A stretch of 64,000 nucleotides of DNA from Talinum fruticosum (lineage: Eukaryota > Streptophyta > Magnoliopsida > Caryophyllales > Talinaceae). The position numbers and the translations under genes were made by a program. The stretch is from NCBI GenBank assembly GCA_021018815.1, contig JAITYX010000089.1, positions 1,860,001-1,924,000 on the forward strand, in the 5' to 3' direction. Positions 35,275 to 63,639 of this stretch are shown here, in pieces (positions within the stretch are counted from its first letter, which is position 1; every line of letters begins with the position of its first letter). The notes under the pieces are model-generated. The model was not told the origin of the DNA, ran no database searches, and saw only the letters and a list, made by a program, of their open reading frames with translations.

Positions 35275-36371
35275 CTACAGATAAAATTATCTATATTTAA
35301 ATATATAAAAGTATAATTCATATAGAGTGGTAATATTTTTTATTATTGTACGAATACTATTACAAAAGGTATCTTCATTATTTGTTGTCCATAATAAAAT
35401 AAAAACTAGGACATGAAATAACAGCTAAAAGAAGGTTGAGACTCTGAAGAAAAGAGAGAGATTGGAGACCTAAAAACAGAAAATTTGTTTGGAAACATTT
35501 TGTGAAAACCAAATGTAGATGTACAGTGGGCTTATTATATAGTGACTGTGAAAATGACTCATGAAGCACAGCGAACAGTGAATTTCATTGTTTATGGAAG
35601 TAGGAATTGTATGGCTCCTCTCACTCATATGGAACTCCATTTACTTCAATAGCCAATAATAACCAACCTGATATACAAGATATTCATTAAAAAAAGAAAC
35701 CTAATATAGGGTAACCACTCTATCCATATATGAACAAAACCAAATATCATCAATCTCTCCTATCTTTTGTTATCAAGTAGTATAAAATTACCACATACTT
35801 CTTTAATTTTCTTTTTTGAGTTTAAACCAATACTTTACAATCAAATTTAGGGTAAGATTTATTTAGGTTAGACGAGATATGGTGATAAATGGACCTAAAA
35901 GGCCAACTTTTCACGAGGAGAAAGAGGCACTAAAAGATTGGACTAACAACTAATAAATCATGATTTCCTTTGAATTCTTGAGCCTCATTTTCCAATTGAA
36001 TATGACCGAAAAACTTGACGAAACATACAGTACAGTACCCCCACGCCCACGCCAAAATTCTGATTTCCACTTTTCTCTATGCTTACACATGTATGAACAA
36101 TCATCAATCCTGTACTCAAAATTTTCTATTGATTCTCATTGCCTCACTTCTTCTCGACGAGATGCTCCTCGAGAGGAAGCTAGCTTCATTTATTTTGTTT
36201 GATCACTGATGAGCTCAAAAAGAAACAATCGGAAGATAATAGAGCAGTTAGCCTAATATACTGCGCTACATTCAGCACAAATACCAGCTTCAGTCAGGCT
36301 AATAAAAGAAAGAAAGACATCTGGAGCCTGCCTCGTTTAAACAAAATTCCTACCTTTGTAATAACCAGCAT

Positions 36372-36590
36372 AAACGAGTCATACTTAACCATTGGATTGC
36401 AGGAAAAGGTAACTTATACATCCGAACCCCACAATACCCTTTGCCCCACCATGTCAATATCTCCGTATGTATCAGTGCATTTGTGGGTGCACTCGTCCAT
36501 GTGTTTTGGTTTACCTGCAACTTCTTCATACCTATTCTGCAGGTTTCGCCGAACATCAATGTCAGGCTGTTGGTCAACAGTAAAAGGCCA
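36372..36590 (-). other. Unassigned protein-like frame (possible exon)
   Basis: On the minus strand a frame ending in TAA near 36372 reads DIDVRRNLQNRYEEVAGKP and later DIDMVGQRVLWGSDV, with charge and hydrophobic spacing more protein-like than the + strand frames. A possible acceptor (CCAACAG) precedes CCTGAC at about 36565, and donor-like AG|GTATGA and CAG|GTAAAC lie inside. I do not recognise the protein and found no partner exons. It may be an exon of a small gene, a relic, or chance. Confidence 0.25.
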
Positions 36591-37837
36591 TTCAACCGAC
36601 AGTGGAATTGGGAAAAGGAATGTTGAAAAAGAAAAAGGGGGAGGGGGAGGGCGGGGATTTTGTTACTGTGATCTGCCATCAGTTACCACTTACTACAATA
36701 AGGAAATAACAAATTCAACTTTACATTTAATTCCACGACAGTTGCAAGTTGATGTCTCAAAATTCAATCGAAACTTTCAGACAAATTCTTTGTTCAAGGG
36801 CTCACAGTACACAAACACTTACAAACCAGAAAATCAGGTCCAACAATAAAAACCTGATGTTCACTAATGTCCCAACAACGCAAGTTGGGAAGTCAAATCT
36901 CTTTCTGGACTTGAAAGCAAAAGGAAATCTGGAGAAACATTAAGAAGCTGAAAAATATCTGTACCCACAGCAAAAAATCCAAGTAGCATACATGCTTTTC
37001 ATGAATGCATACAGTATGGAATAATCTATCAAAACAAACTTCCCTAAACAGCAATGCTTAAACCCAAGATATATCATTAAACGCATTAAGATATGATGCT
37101 TTTCATAGTATGTGGGCGATCAGAAAGACCACTGGCTCAAGTATACAGAAAAAGGGAAAATATGATGAGAAGCAAACGTGACAGAACCATTGACCGGACT
37201 AATGGACTTGAAACAATGCAAAGACTCGGAAGAGGGAGGGAAAAGGACCAAAAAAGAAGGCGGACGGGAGACAACGCTGGGACAAGGATAAGGATGACTG
37301 GGTGCATGGAGGAGGAAAGGACTTTACACCAATGCTGGTCATTTTAATATCTTAAAATCTGTAACGGCTCTCCACTATCATATCCTAGGCACATCATTGC
37401 ATAGGAAGATGCAGGAATCAGCAGAGTAATCAATAAGGAGTTTCCTCTTTTCGTATTAGCAGACAAACCATGGACCAATATTAGGAGCCCTTCCAGTGTA
37501 ATTCGCTTAGTTTTGACGTCACGAACTCACATATGTACTGTTTCTTGCTCACTTATCATCCAGCGTCGATGATGGTACTCCAAATTTTCTAGCGGAGGCA
37601 CCCACGTGCTAGTGCAGACCACTACTCAAAACTCCTCCATGACCAAAGCAAAAGACCCGACTGACCCATGGTGCTGATGCTAAGTTAGCGACAACATGAA
37701 GACTGACAACTTCAGTTGTCTGACTGGTGATGACCCGACACTTCGAATGCAATCCCAAAACCCAGACCTAACTCGACACACCTGATGCATGTAGGGACTT
37801 CTAAAAGGAAAAGAATGTACCAAGCAGAGGAGCACCC

Positions 37838-40538
37838 TCATACGGAAATCACACGGCTGAGGGCCAACTTAGCCCATTCAGCAGATTGTTTAATTGAATG
37901 GTCATCAGATGACAAACATTCATTCAAAAGTTCCCTGAATGATGGGAACTGCTGAATCAAAGAAGCTGAACTATTTCCAAGTGTATCAGCAAGGTCACCG
38001 AGGACTCCAATGGCAGTCTTCATGCAAGCATCATCCCTAGACAGATTATAATAAACATAAGCTTTCATCTCAAGCCACTAATTAGGATCCATCTAGTGCA
38101 CAAACAAAAGTAAGTATGAAATAACTTACATATCTTTCTCCTGGTAGATGCTGTCAATGAACGAAAGAATATGACGAGCATGAGGCAGCAGCAGCTGGGT
38201 TTTAGGAGTATTCTTGAATCCTTGAAGAATCCCCGAATAGGCTTCCAGAATTCCATTCCTCAAGCTATTAGTGTATTCAATTATCTCATCATCTGCACCA
38301 GCTGTGCGAGCAGACAAGTCAGCCGCACTCTGAAGCATTGGCATGGCATACATCAAATATTTCTCAAAATTTTCTCCAATTGCGAGAGCTATGTCCCCAA
38401 AACAAGAAAAATGGGAGGCTTCACTGATCGGTGAAGTTGATTGCTTGACAAGTCCTTAAGAAGTTGTGTCATTATTCCGTCACAGTAAGGCAATATCTTA
38501 TCCTCCATTGCTCGGCATAAATCACCCACCACACCAACTGTAACAGCACAGACTTGGTATTCCTCGAAGTTCTGGAGACCCATTTCCAGATACTTATAGA
38601 ACTGATTCATATATTTCACAAATTCCGGACCTGTTGCATATGCAAGGGCACCAATTCCTAGCATGGCCTCTTCATGCACAGTGGCACTTCTACAAGCAAA
38701 AACTCCTAGGAAAAGCTGCATGATTTGATCAGCATACTGCAAAAGCACAGCTCTGGTTGGCTCTGATGATCCTAGTTTTTGAATAATAACCTGTAGGCAT
38801 CCACACAGAAGACCTTGCAGTTCTCCCTGTTTCCCATCAGGTGAGACTTGCTGTGACTCCAGGGTCTTATGAAGCTCCATCATAATTACTGGAACTAGCT
38901 GCAACACCAAGGCAGCAGTTTCATCAGTTGAACACCTCACTACTTCATTCAAAGTTTCATAAGCAGCTGTGCGCAATCTTGACTCTCCAGCATCTTCTCT
39001 GTGAGTGACAGTGAGAAGGGACTGGACAATCTCTTGGAAGTATGGAGTCAAGGGCGAAGATGAGCCGACATCCTCATAGCCTTGAGCAAGGAAATAGAGA
39101 GCGCCGCATGCCTTCTCAGCAACATTAGGAGTGTCCTTCATAGCCTGCAATAGAACTGTAATAATCTGCTGGCAGTTTGCTTGAGTTATAATAGGTGATT
39201 CCATAGCTGAACCATGAAGGAATTCGAAAATTCGACCAAGTGTCCATGCAGTGGTGTCCTTAACATGACTGTTGGGATCTTTTGTCAATGCGGTAAGCAT
39301 GAAATTCAAAGCAACATTAACAATTGCTGTTAACTTGTCAGGGAAGGACCCTCCAAAATAGAGCCAAAGGCATAGGTGGCAGCCTCCCGTTGCCGCCAAT
39401 CAGGTTTTGTGATGTTCTCTTCTATAAATGGCATCACCAGAGGTACAATATCATCTCCAACTGTTCGTGCCACAAGACCCAAGCAAGTTCCCCCAGCCAT
39501 AGCAATGTTCCATGCTCCCTCATCCTGATCTTGATCCTCCTCCTGCTTGAGAAGAGTCTCCAACAACATCGGCACAAGCGCAGGGAGAGCTTGCTTAATA
39601 AAATAGAAGCAAGGAATATCAGAGTCACCAGTAAAATCACCCCCATATTCTTCAAGAATGTCTATCTCCTCATCACAGATTGAGCTCCAAAACTCAATGG
39701 CTTGAAGAGCAACTGGTTCTTCATCTTCCCTCACAGCCTTTGCAGTTATGTTGAAGATGTCCTGAATGTATGGAGCCAACTTCTCATAATACGAGGATGA
39801 TATAGCAACCAAGCACTCAAAAGCTGCCTGCCGTATTTTCACATCAGGAGACAGTGTTGCCTCACAGACTACCCTCATTATATAATCTCGCTCCATGTCA
39901 TTATTAAAGTTAGCCTGAGCAAAACCCAAAGCATTATATAGTGCATAGGTAGCTGCAAGCCTAACATCATTGTTCGCTTCATTGGCATTCATGCCTTGAA
40001 CAACAGCTGTAAGGATTTTATTCACTTGATCCTGATCTACGACATCTGGAGAGACCTCCTCACACAAATATCCAAGAGTCTCTAGAGTTGCTTGCTTGAC
40101 ATGGGGTGGAAGCTGGGGAATATTTGACAATAGTGATGTTATGAGTTCTGGCCATTGTTTTTGAGGCAACTCAATTCCTGCAACCTTGGCAATCACCTGT
40201 GATGCAGTTGATCGGGCATCATGCACAGGAGAAGATAGAGACTGTAACAAAAATGCCTTAATCTGGTTCTTCACTCCAACATCAAGAGACAACCATCTTT
40301 GTACAAGCTCAAATTTCCTGTGTTGTTCCTTGGCATCCAATGCATTTTTAAGAATAAGTCCTGCCAATTTCCGTGACTCGGCCGGCTTCTCTTCGTTGGA
40401 TAGCTCTCCAGCTAAAGACAGCAAGAAACTAGGGAGGTTCTGATCCTGAAATTGTTTCAAGCTTTCTTCAGCATGCTTTCGGACTGTTGCATCAATGGAT
40501 TGTGCATTCAGAAGTACTTGGGTGACTTCCATAACCAT
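37838..40538 (-). CDS. KPNB1: Importin beta-1 (KPNB1), nuclear import receptor (two frame breaks)
   Basis: Karyopherin beta-1, which carries cargo (alone or with importin alpha) through nuclear pores and is released by RanGTP. In Arabidopsis KPNB1 modulates the ABA response. Two coding exons, 40538-38130 and 38036-37838, about 869 aa (Arabidopsis 870). HEAT repeats run throughout: MEVTQVLLNAQSIDATVRKH at the start, AFECLVAISSSYYEKLAPYI, GGTCLGLVARTVGDDIVPLV, the acidic DEEIDILEEYGGDF, and the C-terminal EWAKLALSRVISV. Frame breaks at the G-run 39341-39343 (LEGPSP|DKLTAIV) and the A-run 38407-38411 (SVKPPIF|SCFGDIAL); one extra base each restores near-identical family sequence. The ATG sits just inside the exon after a 5' UTR intron; a second ATG is at codon 3. 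Confidence 0.96.
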
Positions 40539-40545
40539 AATAGAT

Positions 40546-41916
40546 CTGCAAACCAGATGACCAGATGAGCATAGTCCAACCTTTTACCTCAGGCAGTGCA
40601 TGGCAATTAATAATTAAGAGTTCCAGTGCTTTAAATGCATATATACACTCTAGTGAGCGCATTAGACAAAAGATCAAATAAAAGGAACTCAAAACCAGTG
40701 AATAACACTAACCAAGGATTAACAGAATCACAGGGTTGTGACAGTGAGTCCATAGAAGACAAGATTGTAAGAACCACAAGATGACTACTTGATATTAAGA
40801 GATGAACCAGCACACATTAGTAAGTAACTTCCTGCAGTCACAAATTGAGAAGCACATGCATACTACCCCTTTCCCAAAAAGAATGCCACTTTAGGGTCTA
40901 GGTGAAGTTTACGGAAAGGCATTACCTTTGAGAAATACCTGTGCTCTATGTTGTAGTTAAGTGGGAACAACTATTGATTGGTGAAATTTACAACAAACCA
41001 AGCCATGATAGTATTAACAGTCAGTCAGTTACGAGCACATTCTTTCTACTTCTCTAAACCAAATGAGTATTCTTACACAACACAAGTGACGAGTTCATGT
41101 TGACAAGCGATAACCAGTGTACCAAACCAAATACCACCAAATCCCACCACGACTTTTGTTTCCTTTTTTTTGGGGGCGGTTGGAGGGCACGTGGAAGGAG
41201 AGGAGATTTTAGATGTATGCAACCTTATCACTACAATAGAATTGGAGAGACCGTTTCTATCTGACCATAGAGTTGAAAGGCTTGTTCAACCAAAAATTTA
41301 ACAACAAAAAAACAGAGGACAATTTGGTTAAGGCATTTTGCTGTCCTGCACTTCAAAAAAAATTGCCCAATAGTGCTGAGCCGCAGAAGCAGTTAGACAC
41401 AGGTAGAATGCCGGGATGAAGTAAGTAACACAATACCAAGGCCAAAAGCACACAACTTTCACCAGTGAATGAAGGAAATATCAAATCAGCCCTGGTTTCA
41501 CTATCAAAATTAGATCTAATCATTAAGATACAGCAAAACATCGAAATGGAGTACTGAAGTCTAGCAATATAGAGTCCAATCTCACATAGGACAAAAAGAC
41601 TGATCGCATTGAAACAAAACCACACTCACCCTCACAGCAATTCCACCATAGATAAGAATCCGAATCGATCCTAACAATCGAGATACAGTGACACTCAGAT
41701 AGTAACAAAAAGATAGGCGAAAATTCGTTCGCAGATCGCTAGAAAACTAAAATTAAACAATCTGGAAGCAGAACAAAAAGAAGCTAACAATTGAATCCGA
41801 TCAAGTGAAGAAGAAGAAATTAAATAGTAAATCAACCGTGTAGTTTCAAATCAGCTACGCATGACCAAATTCAATAAAAAAACAACTTGAGTTTAGTGAA
41901 GCAGATATGGAATCAC
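40546..41916 (-). other. 5' UTR intron of KPNB1
   Basis: Donor CAG|GTGATT after 41917 and acceptor GCAG|ATCTA before 40545, 7 bp from the start codon. The 1.37-kb interval has no coding signal. Leader introns of this size are common in plant housekeeping genes. Confidence 0.6.
41163..41234 (-). repeat. SINE-like fragment, copy 1
   Basis: T-run/G-run junction followed about 40 bp later by GATGTATGCAACCTTATC. Shares this arrangement with 45664-45723. The minus-strand form (GATAAGGTTGCATACATC) resembles the tRNA-related part of plant SINEs, but the family is unproven. Confidence 0.35.
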
Positions 41917-42060
41917 CTGGGATTTGAAGAGGGAGACAGAGATTAACGAGTTACCGATCGAGACGCAGAGGAACCCTCAAAAAAACGGCGTCTTTGAAAA
42001 CCTAGGAGAGAGAAAAACTAGAGCGATACTGCGCGAGAGAGAGGGAGAGAAGGGAAGCAG
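41917..42060 (-). promoter_or_regulatory. CT-rich 5' UTR exon / core promoter of KPNB1
   Basis: On the transcript strand this is a CT-rich leader (GA-rich on +, about 42,005-42,055), ending at the donor of the UTR intron. The exact transcription start is unknown. Confidence 0.5.
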
Positions 42061-43163
42061 TTGTAAAAAAGCTGGAAACTAAAAAGAATTTTTACATGAA
42101 TGAAACACACGAAGCATCCAAAACTGCAACCAATTGAATTTTTATTTTTATTTTTATTTTTCAAGGGTTAATAATAATAAAAACATATACGGACTCTGAG
42201 TTGGAAAAGAAATATACTAGTAGATCAGTGAGGTCAGATCTGGGCCGCTAATTCAAGATTTTGGGCCCACTCATTTTGTGGTCTTCTCAGGATAAACTAT
42301 TTCTTGTGGAATTATAAAAGCTTTGCTTTAGTTATTGGGGACAATTCATCAGTTTTTGCCTTTTTTCATTTTTTTTAAAAACTAAATTCTCCCCCATATA
42401 ATTCTCCATAGCCTTCAAGCTCAACCATATCTCAATTTATAGATTTTATTTTATTTTTTCAATTCCTCACGCATTATTTTTTTCGTGAACATTCATGCAA
42501 TATGAGATATTCTAAGCATTTTGGTCCAACCGATTTTTATATAATATATTGGCTTATCTAATAAAATTATAGATAACTTTATCACGTATAACATATATTT
42601 TGTAACAAAGGATTTAATTAAACAAATAAACTGTACTAAACTTAACATTTTGGACATTTTTTTTATTCTCTATCAATAAGGAAAAGTACGGTAACATATG
42701 CAAATACTTATCGAAATTGTTGTGTGTAAATAGTTTATAATTTGAAAAATTAAACATCAATATTGTAAACTATTGTTCATAAAGCCAAAAAAATATATTC
42801 AATTCATTAAACATATGTATACATTATACATTAAGCCTTCACAATCGCAATACATTATACATAAACTCATTAAATACAAGTTTAATATATGGCTTTAATA
42901 CAAGTTTAGTATAACAAAATCCACGCATCTACAAATCATCATATTATAAGTAAAGCACCAAAAATAATACCATATAGTGTCATTATATTTGGGAAACATG
43001 AAACATATTATAAGCATTTTTGAAAAAAAAAAATTATTTAGTGCCGATTAACCAAAGTGGTTTAACCAGGAACCTTTTCATTCAGTCCAAACCCCCCTCC
43101 CACAAAAAAAGACAACATTTCACTAGAACTTAAAAATGTGATTTCAATTAATAATCACGATAA
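42061..43163. other. AT-rich intergenic region between KPNB1 and separase
   Basis: No gene seen. Low-complexity AT-rich sequence with A and T runs; contains the distal KPNB1 promoter and the separase 3' flank. Confidence 0.6.
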
Positions 43164-60190
<17,027 letters not shown>

Positions 60191-60247
60191 GGCGGAGAGA
60201 GAGAAGCGTAGATGGGATTGGAGGTCTTTGAAAATGGGCAGAAAATG

Positions 60248-60255
60248 GGCGGGAA
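60248..60255. promoter_or_regulatory. E2F-like site upstream of separase
   Basis: GGCGGGAA on + (TTCCCGCC on the transcript strand), 58-65 bp upstream of the ATG. It matches the canonical E2F core, which fits a cell-cycle gene. Assignment is by motif only. Confidence 0.45.
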
Positions 60256-60308
60256 GGGTTGATAGAGAGCATGGTAGCTTGTAGGGCACACTGCAATCTC
60301 AGGTGTCA

Positions 60309-60326
60309 GGTGACGTCACCCATTGG
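60309..60326. promoter_or_regulatory. TGACGTCA palindrome and inverted CCAAT box, separase promoter
   Basis: GGTGACGTCACC (60309-60320) is a perfect 12-bp palindrome around the bZIP core TGACGTCA. It is followed at once by ATTGG (60322-60326), a CCAAT box on the minus strand. Both lie 119-137 bp upstream of the separase ATG. Confidence 0.5.
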
Positions 60327-60347
60327 CACTCCCTTCGCTGGGCTCAA

Positions 60348-60373
60348 CCAGGCCCAGGCCCAGGCCCAGGCCC
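60348..60373. repeat. (CCAGGC)4 short tandem repeat
   Basis: Four perfect 6-bp units plus CC, between the separase promoter motifs and the LINE insertion site. Confidence 0.95.
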
Positions 60374-60406
60374 ATTATTCCTCCACTTTGTAACTACTGG
60401 CCTGCA

Positions 60407-60420
60407 CTGAATTCAACTCT
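60407..60420. repeat. Target-site duplication, left copy
   Basis: CTGAATTCAACTCT, identical to 62600-62613. It directly precedes the T-run that is the LINE poly(A) tail read on +. Confidence 0.92.
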
Positions 60421-62599
60421 CTTTTTTTTTTTTTTGATCAAAAGAAAGGGTATATTAATGATCAAAAATCTTACACAAAGATAAAGTCTTTAGCAACCAA
60501 TTCCATAATCAACTCGAGTCTATCCTCAACCCATGTCCTAACAGAAGAGGCATATGTTTGGAGGTGGGTTATGGAATGTGCTACCATATTACCCCTCGCA
60601 CATGCAAAAAGAGCAAGAAGTAAATTGCTTACAAAGATCAAGAATGTCGGAAATAAAAATACCTAAATCCGACCCTAGAAAGGATCTCTTATTAATCTTA
60701 AAAATTAAAGATTCACAATCGCTTTCAATAACCAAGGTAGAGAAGCTGAACCGAAGCGCCAACCTCATCCCGAACAAACAAGCAAGGGCCTCTTCAATTT
60801 CCGCTCCTAGAAACCCCGGCCCTTGGCAAACTCCACATAATTCCACCACCCCAAGATTGTTCCAAAGCACCGCCCCCAACCGAAACCCCACTCACATAGT
60901 TTAGCTCCATCCGTGTTTAGCTTCTATTCACCCGATGAAGGTGCCCTCCGCCTATCACATTGAGTTGTAGTGGTAGGTATTCCCAACGCTTGAGCTTCCC
61001 GGTATTCTTTAGCAAATTTAATAGCTTTGTGGCTGAGTGCTTGTAGGCATCGGTCCCCATCACCGAAAAGTCTCCTGTTCCTAGCATTCCATACCTCCCA
61101 CATTATAGCCAACAACTGTTCCCACTCTTCTTTGGGCAGCTTGGACTTAGCATTTTCTACCACATTAACTATTGATAGAAATGATGTATCCCATATATTT
61201 GGTGAAAACTTACTTCCGGCCCAAATTGACCTTGCTTGGGCACACCTAAACAAAGCATGACCATCATCTTCATATGCCAGTTGACATACACCACAAAGAG
61301 CCGGAAGGGAAGCTACCCACCTAGCAATATGAGCGCTAGTAGGTGAGGCTTTGGCACATATTCTCCAAATAAAAGATTTAATTTGTGGCGGCAAGCAAGA
61401 AGGCCAAAAGCTAGTCCATAGACTCGACATACCTCCAGAGCTGGATGCTGAATTGTCCAAATCACAACACGAGCGAATGAAATGGTATATCGTGCGAACC
61501 GTTACCTCACCCGAGGAGTAGAAATGCCAAAGTAAGCGGTCCTGAGGGAAGGACGAGCTCAACGGGATCGATAGAATACACCTTTGCATCAATCGATGGG
61601 AAAATTTGACGTACCATATCCTATCTCCAACACACTTCATCCCTGTCAATAAGGTCTCCAACTCTTAATAAAGCATATATAGGATCCTGACGGGTGATAA
61701 CCTTAAACAAATAGGGGCGCGGTATCCATGGTGAATCCAAATATTCAGCTAGAGCCCACCTCCCACTCTCCACCTCAGGCCTCTTTTAACCACCCAAAAT
61801 GCATTCCACAGACCACGCCAAGTATAACTAGGTCGAGATCCAAGTGGGGCATCAAGGAGACTCGTTGTAGGATAATAGCGGGCCTTTAGAACTCGAGAAA
61901 CTAGGGAATCAATATCTTGCAGAAGTCTCCAGACTTGTTTCGCTAAGAGAGACAAATTGAAGTCTTCCAAGTTCCTAAAACCCAATCCACCTTCCGCTTT
62001 TTATCGCAAAGTTTTTGCCTTCCAACCCCTAAATCTTCCTCGTATTATCCTCACGCCCCCACTAGAACCTGTTGATCATGGCCTGTATCTCGTTGCAAAT
62101 CTCCTTCTGGAACTTAAAACACTCATAGAATAAGTACGGGTTGCTTAGGCATCCGCCTTTACTAGCACTTCTCGACCTGCCCACAAGAGATGACGGTCGA
62201 TCCAATTGTATAGCCTTTTACCAATGCAATCTTTGATGGGGAGACAGTTTCTTCTTTGATCTTCCGATTTTTATAGGTACCCCCAAATACTTCTCATGAG
62301 ACAATACTTCTCGAATGTCAAGCTGAATAGAGATTGTCGTTCTGCGCTCAGCTTGTACTCCGTTGCTGAAAGACACGCCCGACTTCTCCAAATTAATCTT
62401 TTGGCCCCAGGCAAGCTCATAAGACTCCAAAATATTGGTCACAACCCTTACTTGATCAGTACTAGCGGCACAGAACACTATTGTGTCGTCAGCAAAGAGG
62501 AGGTGAGATACCATTAGAGCTCCATCATATATACTATAACCAATAAGTTGCCCTGTACTAACTGCATCAAAGAATAAATAGGAAAGACCTTCAGCAACC
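60421..62599 (-). mobile_element. 5'-truncated LINE (non-LTR retrotransposon)
   Basis: Minus-strand L1-type plant LINE fragment of about 2.2 kb. Order in its own sense: part of the reverse transcriptase with the catalytic box LLFADDT (about 62,490) and KYLGVPI; a middle region (GFRNLEDFNLSLLAKQVWRL, ARYYPTTSLL); the zinc-binding zf-RVT region (PPQIKSFIWRICAKASPT, CGVCQLAYEDDGHALFRC); an RNase H-like tail (ESDCESLIFKINKRSF); and a 14-nt poly(A) at 60422-60435. The reading frame is broken in several places, so the copy is dead, though some breaks may share the homopolymer problem seen in the genes. The 5' end lies inside the RT domain, typical of incomplete reverse transcription. Exact flanking duplications mark the insertion edges. 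Confidence 0.93.
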
Positions 62600-62613
62600 C
62601 TGAATTCAACTCT
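62600..62613. repeat. Target-site duplication, right copy
   Basis: CTGAATTCAACTCT, perfect match to 60407-60420, immediately next to the truncated 5' end of the LINE. Confidence 0.92.
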
Positions 62614-63462
62614 TTTGAAAAACCATAACTTATTATTGATTTGAAAAGAAAAAAAAACAATCTTGATTGAACAAATTACAATTCAGTGGGAATTCAGATT
62701 TTATTACAGCACTGTGGTAAGCAACCAACCTCCATCGGTGTCTCAAATGATAAGAGAAATCAACTGAACAAAATTTGGTTCACATTGTAAATATTTTTCC
62801 CCCAAAGAATAATTAATAAATTCCACAAGGTAAATTTCTTTCATTAAAAATTCTGAAAATCTTACATAGGCTCACATTTGAAGAGAAACTAAACTGTCCT
62901 CCAACTACAGGATCTCTCTCTGTTTCAGAAAAGAAAAATTCTGAAAATGTTTCAAATGCATGGCCTCCAGCCTCCCTAATCTTCATCATCCGTCTCCTCC
63001 ATACTTTGTAACGTCTACTTTCTCTCCTCAGCTCGCAGATCCCCAGGAAACCTGACAACATCGCGACTCACACATAGTCCAGCAATGGTGACCGGCCTGT
63101 GACTAAAGCTATTGTCCGAAATGAACCTGATGGACTTAGAGAATCGAGGACGGAGATGATAGGACACGCAAGGTCCATTCATGTGTCGGAAGTTAACCGC
63201 AGAGAGAACTCTCCAAGTGAGAATCAATATAATTTCCCTAAAAATTATTTGCCACTTTCCTATAGCATGAAAATCGGAAAACTACTTTCACACAAAGTAG
63301 CCCATTTTTACCCATGCCAAATACTCCATTCTAATAGCATATATATTACCCTATTATCGATACATCCTTCACCATAAACAAGCACTTTGATGATAATAAT
63401 ACATTGAGTATGTACACATTCGGACGAGACTCCCGAAGGGAGTGGTAGTATTATATCTATTA
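62614..63462. other. Spacer between the LINE and the ACBP gene
   Basis: No confident gene. It includes the ACBP 3' UTR on the minus strand. Open minus-strand frames of 70-82 aa at about 62,813-63,227 have no recognised motif. Confidence 0.5.
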
Positions 63463-63639
63463 CTAGACCATTTTATCCCCATGTTGCATACAAGGCCAGT
63501 TCTTCCGACAGATGCCACTCAGGGAACCACCTCCATTATCTTTTACACGAACATTTGCGTTATGCTTCACAAGGTACTCGGCAATAGCTTCTCTTTCACA
63601 AACAACTGCGCAATGTAATGGGGTCTGCCCTTGATTGTC
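63463..63639 (-). CDS. Ankyrin-type acyl-CoA-binding protein (class II ACBP), last exon
   Basis: C-terminal exon of an ACBP1/ACBP2-like protein: a membrane-anchored acyl-CoA binder with C-terminal ankyrin repeats used for partner binding. The exon starts after an acceptor (ATGCAG|GAC) and encodes 58 aa: DNQGQTPLHCAVVCEREAIA, EYLVKHNANVRVKDNGG, then CRKNWPCMQHGDKMV and stop. The first part is a textbook ankyrin repeat, nearly identical to the ACBP2 C-terminus. The acyl-CoA-binding and membrane parts lie beyond the window. The frame is intact. The GGSLSG segment replaces the usual SPLDLC-like ending, a small divergence. Confidence 0.85.
   Translation of the reverse strand, partial: DNQGQTPLHCAVVCEREAIAEYLVKHNANVRVKDNGGGSLSGICRKNWPCMQHGDKMV

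Larger units (their letters stand above)
33898..37837. other. Gene-poor 3.9-kb region between PSY-type gene and KPNB1
   Basis: No confident gene. It holds the PSY-type upstream region, a TC repeat, a three-copy short repeat, an unassigned frame near 36.4-36.7 kb (listed separately) and, at the right, the KPNB1 3' UTR. An Arg/Lys-rich open frame on + at about 37,093-37,347 resembles nothing I know and may be UTR sequence read by chance. Confidence 0.5.

Noticed and set aside
36199..36849. 216-aa open frame on the + strand
   Set aside because: No domain, odd composition with repeated Ser/Thr and a poly-Gly run from a G-rich tract; the opposite strand is more protein-like. Likely chance.
37093..37347. 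Arg/Lys-rich + strand frame
   Set aside because: Purine-rich sequence in the likely KPNB1 3' UTR reads as basic residues by chance; no RNA-binding domain seen.
60421..62599. Active LINE or domesticated reverse transcriptase gene
   Set aside because: Truncated inside the RT domain with several frame breaks; poly(A) tail and target-site duplication mark it as a dead insertion.
62813..63227. Minus-strand frames of 70-82 aa next to ACBP
   Set aside because: No recognisable motif, and lengths are near chance; probably ACBP 3' flank.
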